A stretch of 5,153 bases of DNA from Prevotellaceae bacterium (GTDB taxonomy: Bacteria; Bacteroidota; Bacteroidia; Bacteroidales; Bacteroidaceae). The notes beneath the pieces were generated by a model. That model was not told where the DNA came from, did no database searches, and saw only the letters and a program-made list of their open reading frames with translations. Every line of letters begins with the position of its first letter. The stretch's first letter is position 1. The translations under genes were made by a program, and so were the position numbers. Positions 1 through 4,201 of the stretch are shown here, one piece after another. The stretch is taken from contig CAJPLH010000151.1 in assembly GCA_905371275.1 (NCBI GenBank), positions 1 through 5,153 of the forward strand, written 5' to 3'.

Positions 1-1272
1 GTCGTAGTGTCTTCGCGTAAGGGTAGTGGCCGCTGGTTCAACGTGTTCCGCTTCACTGACTCAGCTAAGGGACAAGGCTATTGGGATGACATGGTGCACA
101 GTTCTTTGGTGAAGGCTAGTGCTAATGCTTGCAATGGTGAACTTCTCATCGTGCCTGTGGTGAAGAAAGCTACCAACGAGAAGATGTATCTCGCACTTCA
201 GTCAGTGCCTTTCGGTCCTACCGGACGAACCAACGTGGGCATCAACTACAAGGAATTGGCCAACGCCAACGACTTCAGTTCTTCGGCCAACTTTGCGAAG
301 GAATGGGACGGCACACACATGGCTTCATACATCGGTTCGGCTTACTCCGTGATGGCTTGGCAAAAGAACAACACCTTGGCTTTCATGTATGAAGAAGAAA
401 CGTTTACTTCTTCCAGCAGAGGTGGTTACACACAGGTGTATAAGAACTACACCATCGAGCAAATCACAGACGGTGCTTACAGTTATGCGCCAGACGCTGA
501 TTTCGCAGTGGCCAACGAACTCACGAAGAAAGTGGTAGACGCTCGTTTGGCTGAAGCAAAACAACGCGTGGGCAAGGGTATCGGACAATATCCTGCAGAG
601 GTGGCTGATATGTTTGAACAAGTGGCAGCTGCTTACAAACAAAAGCCTTCGGAACAGCTCTACGAGGCCTTCAACGCAGCCTTGAAATCCGCTCCCGTGA
701 ATGAGGTGACGATGAAACAATTCTACTATCTCCAAAACGATGGATACAAGGCTGGTGAGAATAAGAGCTACTACTTGCAGTTTGATGAGAACCAAAAGCC
801 TAAGGGCGTAGATGCTTACGATGATACTGATGAAAAGCAGTATTTCGTGTTCTACAATGTGCCTAATAAACCTGGCCACTACTACATCTACAACAAGAGC
901 TGGGATTCTTATCTCCTTCCTCTCCAAAACGATAATCAGGAAGTGCTCACAACCGACAAACAAGCAACTGCTGGTGTCTATGTGTTGGAGCACTTGGGCA
1001 ATGGCGAATCGCTCATTCGTTGTGTGAATGCCAAGAACCCTGGTCACCCTTATCTCCATTTGGCTGGCGACAAGAAACTCGTTTGTTGGGAAGGTAAAAA
1101 CTCTGCTCCTTCTCACTGGCGCATCCTCCCAGTAGGTTTGGAGTCTGGATTGACTGCTATCAAGTCTGCTGCAAAGTCTGCATCTGCTTCTCAACTCTTC
1201 GACCTCTCTGGGCGCAAGGTGAGCCAAGATCACAAAGGCCTGAAGGTTTCTAAAGAAGGTAAGGCGTTTTAA
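1..1272 (+). CDS. exo-alpha-sialidase (GH33-type), 3' part of gene, C-terminal ricin-like module
   Basis: The frame is open to the left edge (GTC GTA GTG ...). The GTG at 7 is very unlikely to be a start, because the residues around it (VVVSSRKGSGRWFNVFRFTD) match the inside of a sialidase beta-propeller, so the gene begins outside the window. Numbering from the first codon seen, the propeller runs to about residue 155. Two catalytic features of GH33 can be proposed: the third arginine of the triad in GPTGRTNVGI (about R76) and the nucleophilic tyrosine in GSAYSVM (about Y115), followed by LAFMYEEE. Residues 172-232 look like a helical linker. Residues 238-378 are rich in YYLQ/YYIYN/YLHL repeats ending in HWRILPV, like a ricin-type beta-trefoil carbohydrate-binding module. 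The end (LFDLSGRKVS ... GLKVSKEGKAF) resembles the Bacteroidota C-terminal secretion tail, though it stops short of the usual GKKV-type ending. The expected role is release of terminal sialic acids from host glycans at the cell surface or outside the cell. The family call is by motif recognition; the exact linkage specificity cannot be read. Confidence 0.8.
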   Translation, partial: VVVSSRKGSGRWFNVFRFTDSAKGQGYWDDMVHSSLVKASANACNGELLIVPVVKKATNEKMYLALQSVPFGPTGRTNVGINYKELANANDFSSSANFAKEWDGTHMASYIGSAYSVMAWQKNNTLAFMYEEETFTSSSRGGYTQVYKNYTIEQITDGAYSYAPDADFAVANELTKKVVDARLAEAKQRVGKGIGQYPAEVADMFEQVAAAYKQKPSEQLYEAFNAALKSAPVNEVTMKQFYYLQNDGYKAGENKSYYLQFDENQKPKGVDAYDDTDEKQYFVFYNVPNKPGHYYIYNKSWDSYLLPLQNDNQEVLTTDKQATAGVYVLEHLGNGESLIRCVNAKNPGHPYLHLAGDKKLVCWEGKNSAPSHWRILPVGLESGLTAIKSAAKSASASQLFDLSGRKVSQDHKGLKVSKEGKAF

Positions 1273-1291
1273 GCGTTAGGTTTTAGTTTTT

Positions 1292-1382
1292 CTAGTTCCT
1301 CTAGAAGTGCTAGTTTTTTCTAGGGGGACTAGATGCTCTAGAAGTTCTAGGGGCTCTAGAGGAACTAGATGCTCTATAGAAA
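1292..1382. repeat. CTAG nonamer tandem array, left arm
   Basis: CTAG starts at 1292, 1301, 1310, 1320, 1329, 1338, 1347, 1356 and 1365, so the spacing is 9 bp with a single 10-bp step. A degenerate unit CTATAGAAA (1374-1382) follows. The first four bases are fixed and the last five vary; for example CTAGATGCT occurs twice (1329, 1365), with CTAGAAGTT and CTAGGGGCT between. The array is noncoding, because every unit carries TAG in the same frame. Since CTAG is its own reverse complement, the array reads similarly on both strands. It lies between the sialidase stop and the terminator. I do not recognise it as a named repeat family. Confidence 0.85.
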
Positions 1383-1419
1383 AATCCCCGACACTTCATT
1401 TCGAAGTGTCGGGGATTTT
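1381..1419. terminator. bidirectional intrinsic terminator between sialidase and efp
   Basis: A perfect 17-bp stem is formed by 1381-1397 and 1403-1419 around a 5-base loop (ATTTC). The GC-rich core is CCCCGACACTTC, and an A-run on one side becomes a T-run on the other, so it can act as a terminator on either strand. It lies between two convergent genes (sialidase ending at 1272, efp ending at 1520), exactly where a shared terminator is expected. The CTAG repeat arms flank it on both sides. Confidence 0.92.
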
Positions 1420-1479
1420 AGATGCCTAGAAAGGCTAGAATCTCTAGAAAGGCTAGAACCGCTAGAATCTTTAGAAGCT
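1418..1479. repeat. CTAG nonamer tandem array, right arm
   Basis: CTAG starts at 1426, 1435, 1444, 1453 and 1462, all 9 bp apart, with degenerate edges TTAGATGC (1418) and TTAGAAGCT (1471). Units here are more alike than in the left arm: CTAGAAAGG occurs at 1426 and 1444, and CTAGAATCT at 1435 and 1462. The A-rich bias after CTAG (CTAGAA) differs from the left arm. The arm then passes directly into the 7-bp array beginning at 1479. Confidence 0.85.
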
Positions 1480-1520
1480 CTAACGTCTAATGTCTAACCT
1501 CTAACGTCTAATCTCTAGTT
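1479..1520. repeat. heptamer tandem array TCTAAYN abutting efp stop codon
   Basis: Five units at a strict 7-bp period start at 1479, 1486, 1493, 1500 and 1507: TCTAACG, TCTAATG, TCTAACC, TCTAACG and TCTAATC. A sixth, TCTAGTT, starts at 1514 and overlaps the first base of the efp stop codon (complement of 1520-1522). The TCTA core is shared with the neighbouring CTAG nonamers, so the heptamers may be a shortened derivative of the same repeat. Confidence 0.85.
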
Positions 1521-2086
1521 TACGCTTTCACGCGGTTTTGGTAAGAGCCATCGCGAGTGTCGACTTCCACGAGTTCGCCAGTTTCGATGAAGAGAGGCAC
1601 GCGGATTTTAGCACCCGTTTCGAGGACAGCATCTTTAAGCGTGTTAGTAGCCGTGTCGCCGCGGAGACCAGGTTCAGTGTAGTCAATCTTAAGCACCACC
1701 TTGATAGGCATTTCAGCGTAGAGGATAGTTTCAGTAGAAGCATCGCTCACCACTGTCACCACATCGCCTTCCTTCATATAGTCCACACCCGTGATGAGAT
1801 CGCGAGCGATGGGCACTTGGTCGAAAGTCTCTTGGTTCATAAAGAGGAAGTCCTCACCCTCTTGATAGAGATATTGGTAGGGACGGCGTTCCACGCGCAC
1901 GTCTTCGAGAGATTCACCGATGTTGAAGCGTTTTTCAATGACACGACCGCTCACCACATCTTTCAGCGTGGTGCGCATGATGGTGTTACCCTTACCAGGC
2001 TTCACGTGGAGGAAGTCAATGCAGAAGTAGAGTTTGCCGTCCATACGGATGCAAACGCCCTTCTTGATGTCCTGAGATTTGATCAT
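1520..2086 (-). CDS. efp: translation elongation factor P
   Basis: This is a full-length 188-residue EF-P. It enters the ribosome between the P and E sites and helps peptide-bond formation when consecutive prolines stall translation. Domain I (about 1-64) carries the conserved loop HVKPGKGNTIMR; K32 sits at the loop tip, the position modified in many bacteria (K34 in E. coli). No modification enzyme is visible here. Domain II is about 65-126. Domain III (about 127-188) contains GLRGDTATNTLKDAVLETGAKI and VPLFIETGE, typical of the family, and the protein ends in YQNRVKA. The start is the ATG at 2084-2086, which gives the standard N-terminus MIKSQDIKKG. The sequence before it is A/T-rich with no Shine-Dalgarno motif, which is normal for Bacteroidota. 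The gene converges on the sialidase gene across a shared terminator and appears to be transcribed alone. Confidence 0.97.
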   Translation of the reverse strand: MIKSQDIKKGVCIRMDGKLYFCIDFLHVKPGKGNTIMRTTLKDVVSGRVIEKRFNIGESLEDVRVERRPYQYLYQEGEDFLFMNQETFDQVPIARDLITGVDYMKEGDVVTVVSDASTETILYAEMPIKVVLKIDYTEPGLRGDTATNTLKDAVLETGAKIRVPLFIETGELVEVDTRDGSYQNRVKA

Positions 2087-2172
2087 ACGAATGATTTTAT
2101 TATCTTGAGTAGTTTATAAATCGAGTGTAAGCGCCACCCTTTGGGGATGAGCTGTTTCGTTCCGAGAAATCC

Positions 2173-2199
2173 GCGCGTTAACCTTCAACGATAGCGCGC
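2173..2199 (-). other. hairpin at the 5' end of the predicted efp leader
   Basis: Five-base all-GC arms, GCGCG (2173-2177) and CGCGC (2195-2199), flank a 17-base loop. With the predicted start of transcription near 2203-2205, the hairpin would be at the extreme 5' end of the efp mRNA, where it could stabilise the transcript. The arms are short, so this is tentative. Confidence 0.3.
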
Positions 2200-2209
2200 A
2201 ATTGTCCTG

Positions 2210-2217
2210 CAAATTTA
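2210..2217 (-). promoter_or_regulatory. probable -7 box of efp promoter (TAAATTTG)
   Basis: On the minus strand this reads TAAATTTG, a full match to the Bacteroidetes -7 consensus TAnnTTTG. It would start an efp mRNA with a leader of roughly 115-120 nt. No TTTG is found at the usual distance upstream (about 19-21 bases), so the -33 element is missing or weak. A second match, TAATTTTG, lies further upstream at 2307-2314 and also lacks a good -33 box. Confidence 0.45.
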
Positions 2218-2320
2218 CAACATTTTTCCGAGCTGACCGCACGCTTATTCCTTTTTTTAGATTGTGAACGCGACTGCATAGAGTCCGTAGAGTCAACCAG
2301 CAAGTGCAAAATTAGACTCT

Positions 2321-2360
2321 GGTATTGTCCGAAAAAGTATGTAAGTTTTTGGACAATACC
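2321..2360. terminator. long inverted repeat after the beta flower gene; possible terminator
   Basis: GGTATTGTCC (2321-2330) and GGACAATACC (2351-2360) are perfect 10-bp arms. The stem extends inward through a G-T pair and A-T pairs (GAAAA against TTTTT) to about 15 bp around a loop of about ten bases. It lies one base after the TAG stop of the minus-strand gene ending at 2362, so termination of that gene is the simplest role. On that strand, however, only AGAGTCTAATTTTGC follows, which is a poor U-tract. A relic of a mobile element or a processing or stability hairpin are alternatives. Confidence 0.5.
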
Positions 2361-2361
2361 A

Positions 2362-2802
2362 CTATCGTTTGCCTTTCAAAAGGAAGAGGGCGAGCGAGGT
2401 GTAGCTGAAAGAAGACTTGTTATAAGCCTTGATAGGTGGATATTTGGGATAGGACTTATATGGCTTATACTTTTTGTAGCGTTTGTAGGGCTCATAGCGC
2501 GTGCTTTTGCTTATGGCGCCTTGTTGAAATCCTACGATATAGCCGTCGTGGTCTCTGACGACACCGCGTTCGTAACATCCGAGATGCTGACCGTTGAAGC
2601 CGTAGATGTGGTAGTAGTCATCATCGCTCGGGGCAAGATAGGCCACTGGCGTACCCTCCCACATATAGATAGGGAGGTCGGAGTCGCTGTCGTCGATGTA
2701 GGCCACGGCTTCTCCGTCGCTGTTGAAGAGGGTAATCTCTTTCGCCTGCCCCTGAAGCACAGAACAGAGAACTAGACAGAGGAATAGAAATATCTTTTTC
2801 AT
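2362..2802 (-). CDS. secreted 4-fold beta flower protein
   Basis: A 146-residue protein with a classical signal peptide: MKKIFLFLCLVLCSVLQGQA, cleavage likely after A20. There is no lipobox of the usual form. The mature part has four repeats of the type hydrophobic-x-G-x-hydrophobic: about 23-36 (TLFNSDGEAVAYI), 45-56 (IYMWEGTPVAYL), 66-77 (IYGFNGQHLGCY) and 81-92 (VVRDHDGYIVGF). I recognise this as the pattern of the Bacteroidota '4-fold beta flower' family, whose function is unknown. Residues 101-128 form a basic, aromatic tail of YEPYKRYKKYKPYK type, and the end (SLALFLLKG) matches the conserved end I recall for this family. The expected location is periplasm or cell surface. The gene has its own promoter upstream and an inverted repeat directly after its stop, so it is probably monocistronic. 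Family call fairly firm; biochemical role unknown. Confidence 0.85.
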   Translation of the reverse strand: MKKIFLFLCLVLCSVLQGQAKEITLFNSDGEAVAYIDDSDSDLPIYMWEGTPVAYLAPSDDDYYHIYGFNGQHLGCYERGVVRDHDGYIVGFQQGAISKSTRYEPYKRYKKYKPYKSYPKYPPIKAYNKSSFSYTSLALFLLKGKR

Positions 2803-2864
2803 TGGCTGATAGTTCTTGAAAGGATGAATGATAAGTATAAAATAGAATTACTGGGGTGATAGTG

Positions 2865-2896
2865 CAAATGTAGTGCTTTGTGTGGGGAAAACCAAA
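2865..2896 (-). promoter_or_regulatory. Bacteroidetes-type promoter for the beta flower gene
   Basis: On the minus strand, TTTG (2896-2893) is followed by 20 bases and then TACATTTG (2872-2865). This matches the Bacteroidetes -33/-7 consensus TTTG ... TAnnTTTG at normal spacing. Transcription would start near 2858-2860 and give a leader of about 55-58 nt before the ATG at 2802. Confidence 0.75.
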
Positions 2897-2910
2897 TGTG
2901 TGGGATTAGA

Positions 2911-2924
2911 TTTTGTATGCAAAA
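2911..2924. promoter_or_regulatory. small palindrome between divergent promoters; possible operator
   Basis: TTTTG (2911-2915), TATG, CAAAA (2920-2924) forms a perfect 5-bp-arm inverted repeat. It sits between the leftward promoter (2865-2896) and the rightward promoter (2966-2995). Such a position would suit a shared regulator, but an arm of five A/T-rich bases can arise by chance. Confidence 0.2.
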
Positions 2925-2965
2925 CAAAGGAATTTACGCTCTGATATACGATTTTCTCTATATAA

Positions 2966-2995
2966 TTTGGCAGTTCTGTTTTTTTTTTACATTTG
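2966..2995 (+). promoter_or_regulatory. Bacteroidetes-type promoter for the small ORF unit
   Basis: TTTG (2966-2969), an 18-base spacer and TACATTTG (2988-2995) match the Bacteroidetes -33/-7 pattern, with a spacer slightly shorter than usual. A T-run of about ten bases (2979-2988) leads into the -7 box. Transcription would start near 3002, about 85 nt before the first small ORF at 3088, and run toward the terminator at 3436. Confidence 0.65.
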
Positions 2996-3087
2996 CAGCG
3001 ATAACGCTATGGTGTTTGTAGAGAACCTTTGTAGAAAGGCTTTTCTGAAATGTCGTAGTTCATGTGATACACTAAAATTCCTCTAAA

Positions 3088-3219
3088 ATGGATTGGAACA
3101 AAATTTATAAGGGACTCCAGATAGCAAAGGAGCTAGCGGATGTTTACACGAAGCACAAGGGACAGAATACAAACGATGATTCGAGTAAATCTCAACCTTC
3201 TAACTCGTCAAAGAAATAA
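3088..3219 (+). CDS. small hypothetical protein, 43 aa
   Basis: The ORF runs ATG to TAA and encodes 43 residues. I do not recognise it. The N-terminal part (MDWNKIYKGLQIAKELADVY) looks like an amphipathic helix. After about residue 25 it becomes a low-complexity polar tail (NTNDDSS, QPSNSSKK) ending in two lysines. Support for a real gene is circumstantial: a good promoter lies about 100 bases upstream, a second small ORF with a similar lysine ending follows in the same direction, and a terminator closes the unit. It has no signal peptide and no membrane segment. No Shine-Dalgarno motif precedes the start (CTCTAAA), as is usual in Bacteroidota. Confidence 0.5.
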   Translation: MDWNKIYKGLQIAKELADVYTKHKGQNTNDDSSKSQPSNSSKK

Positions 3220-3227
3220 GTGATATT

Positions 3228-3246
3228 ACAATTCAATGCGAATTGT
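3228..3246. other. short hairpin between the two small ORFs
   Basis: ACAATTC (3228-3234), loop AATGC, GAATTGT (3240-3246) gives a perfect 7-bp stem eight bases after the first small ORF's stop. It is followed by TTTCTATTC. It could be a weak terminator, attenuator or processing site that sets different expression for the two ORFs. The stem is A/T-rich and not strong. Confidence 0.35.
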
Positions 3247-3290
3247 TTCTATTCACTAGTATGATTGTTCATTTTTAATAGCAAATTATT

Positions 3291-3398
3291 ATGATAGTAG
3301 CTCTTTTAGAATTAGGAATGGCCATTGTCGGTACTGCAATGGCTGGCAATAAGGTAAAGAAGGAGTATGACAAAAAACGCAATTCTCCAAAGAAATAG
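3291..3398 (+). CDS. small membrane-type hypothetical peptide, 35 aa
   Basis: The ORF runs ATG to TAG and encodes 35 residues. Residues 2-18 (IVALLELGMAIVGTAMA) form one hydrophobic segment long enough to span a membrane. The rest is strongly basic (NKVKKEYDKKRNSPKK), so the tail should stay in the cytoplasm. Its build, one membrane helix plus a lysine-rich tail, recalls small membrane peptides, including type I toxins, but no family is recognised. It lies 71 bases after the 43-aa ORF in the same direction and ends similarly (NSPKK against NSSKK). It is the last ORF before the terminator at 3436-3474. Confidence 0.5.
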   Translation: MIVALLELGMAIVGTAMAGNKVKKEYDKKRNSPKK

Positions 3399-3411
3399 TG
3401 CTGTATACTCA

Positions 3412-4176
3412 TCAGACAATCCTCGAAGAAAATGTAAAAGGTCGCCCACTCGTAAGGAGTGAGCGACCTTTTTTGTTGGTAGGAACCAATGTTAGGAGAA
3501 ATAGACTATTTCGTTTCAGAAGAAGCGGTCTTCTTGGCCGTGCTAGAAGTAGCCTTCTTTGCCGTGCTAGAAGTGGTCTTCTTGGCCGTGGTCGCTTTCT
3601 TTGTGGTAGATGCCGCTTTGCGCGTGGTGGAAGCCTTCGTAGCAGGAGCGTCAGAGGTGGCGTCTGTGTTCGGCAGTTTTCGCTTTTTTCAACGCCATCA
3701 CTCCAAATGTCGGATGAACCAACATTCTCAGCCATCACCTTTTTGTCGCGGATACGCTCCAACAGCTCTTTCCAATAACCGCCCCCGCCTAACTTCTTCA
3801 GTCGGTCATCATCGAGCGTAAAGCCTTTAGTAATGTATTCTTTCAGGCGCAAGGTAGCCCATTGACGAAAGCGAGTAGCTGTGATGCTCCGCACACGATA
3901 GCCCAAGGCGATGATCATGTCGAGGTTATAAAAGGTTGTCAAGTACGATTTACCATCAGTAGCAGTTGTTCGGAATTTCCGAACAACTGATTCTTCCAGT
4001 AGTTCTCCCTCCTCAAAGATATGCTTAATGTGCTCACTTACATTCGATTTGCTCGTCTGGTACAGCTCGCACATCTGTGACTGAGTAAGCCACAACGTGT
4101 CTTCCTCAAGTTTCACATCTATCTTGGTCAGCCCGTCTTGGCCGGTATAGATCAATATCTTATTGTTCTCGTCCAT
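3412..4176 (-). CDS. RhuM-family protein, C-terminally truncated and frameshifted
   Basis: Numbering from the ATG at 4176, residues 1-144 match the N-terminal half of RhuM-family (virulence RhuM) proteins: a helix-turn-helix-like region (TLWLTQSQMCELYQTSKSNV), then YNLDMIIALGYRVRS, TRFRQWATLRLKEY, GFTLDDDRLK and GGGGYWKELLERIRD. Family members are usually about 330 residues and continue with IRSSEKV-type sequence. Here the match stops at residue 144 and unrelated sequence (KKVMAENVGSSDIW) follows. From about 163 the open frame becomes Arg/Leu-rich and runs through the terminator to a stop at 3412, which is a sign of wrong-frame reading. A one-base correction at the A6 tract (3684-3689) would give a 223-residue protein ending at 3506. 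An ATG at 4209 is also possible and overlaps the upstream stop, but MDENNKILIY is the usual family N-terminus. RhuM proteins often accompany restriction-modification loci; the molecular role is poorly known. Here the gene follows a TIR/SEFIR gene in an operon. Confidence 0.75.
   Translation of the reverse strand: MDENNKILIYTGQDGLTKIDVKLEEDTLWLTQSQMCELYQTSKSNVSEHIKHIFEEGELLEESVVRKFRTTATDGKSYLTTFYNLDMIIALGYRVRSITATRFRQWATLRLKEYITKGFTLDDDRLKKLGGGGYWKELLERIRDKKVMAENVGSSDIWSDGVEKSENCRTQTPPLTLLLRRLPPRAKRHLPQRKRPRPRRPLLARQRRLLLARPRRPLLLKRNSLFLLTLVPTNKKGRSLLTSGRPFTFSSRIV
3436..3474. terminator. bidirectional intrinsic terminator shared by small ORFs and RhuM-like gene
   Basis: The stem pairs 3436-3451 with 3457-3472: AAAAGGTCGC against GCGACCTTTT, one C-A mismatch, then CACTC against GAGTG, with loop GTAAG. 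It ends in a T6 run on the plus strand (3469-3474), and the complementary strand also ends in TTTT. It lies 37 bases after the 35-aa ORF (plus strand) and 34 bases after the in-frame stop of the Lys-rich tail (minus strand, 3506-3508), so it serves both convergent units. The minus-strand ORF that reads on through it to 3412 is therefore in the wrong frame at its end. Confidence 0.9.
3506..3688 (-). pseudogene. frameshifted Lys/Ala/Thr-rich, histone H1-like C-terminal tail
   Basis: In the frame one base off the RhuM frame, 60 codons read KKRKLPNTDATSDAPATK, then STTRKAASTTKKATTAKK, then repeats of the type TSSTAKKA, and end in ASSETK and a TAG (3506-3508). The terminator follows 34 bases later. 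Composition is Lys, Ala, Thr and Ser only for long stretches, like the tails of bacterial histone H1-like and other nucleic-acid-binding proteins. Codons in this frame are sensible, whereas the RhuM frame over the same DNA gives an Arg/Leu-rich shadow. The tail probably belonged to the C-terminus of the RhuM fusion or to another gene whose start was lost. Confidence 0.6.
3533..3592. repeat. 24-bp tandem repeat inside the Lys-rich tail
   Basis: Two near-identical 24-bp units, 3533-3556 and 3557-3580, differ at about three positions, and a partial third unit starts at 3581. On the minus strand each encodes an eight-residue unit of the form T-S-S-T-A-K-K-A/T. The high identity at silent positions suggests recent slippage duplication, so the length of the tail may vary between strains. 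Confidence 0.75.
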
Positions 4177-4201
4177 CTTTCTTGAGTTTTGATTGGATGT
4201 G

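Noticed and set aside
325..1233. Long minus-strand open frame (302 codons) under the sialidase gene
   Set aside because: It is antisense to a clear sialidase with recognisable motifs; its translation has no domain and is a shadow of the coding strand.
1292..1520. CRISPR array
   Set aside because: Units are 7-9 bp with no spacers of 25-40 bp and no cas genes nearby.
1538..2119. Plus-strand open frame of 193 codons over efp
   Set aside because: It is a His/Phe/Val-rich shadow of the certain efp gene.
2178..2279. Basic 33-codon ORF on the minus strand (MQSRSQSKKRNKRAVSSEKC...)
   Set aside because: It looked briefly like a small ribosomal protein, but the sequence does not match L34 or any other I know, and the predicted efp -7 box lies inside it.
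2114..2296. Minus-strand ORF of 60 codons upstream of efp
   Set aside because: It needs a TTG start and contains the likely efp promoter box and leader hairpin; no recognisable protein features.
3541..3574. CTAGAAGT in the Lys-rich tail matching the CTAG nonamer array
   Set aside because: It occurs twice at 24-bp spacing because it encodes T-S-S on the minus strand; the period differs from 9 and the match is best explained by chance.
3684..3689. Programmed -1 ribosomal frameshift site at the A6 tract
   Set aside because: The tract is GAA AAA AGC in the reading frame and not the strong A AAA AAG arrangement; a plain indel is simpler, so it is kept only as an alternative.
3398..3821. Plus-strand ORFs (126 and 110 codons) rich in Arg, Gly, Val and Ala
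   Set aside because: They are reverse-strand images of the 24-bp repeats in the Lys-rich tail and cross the terminator hairpin.
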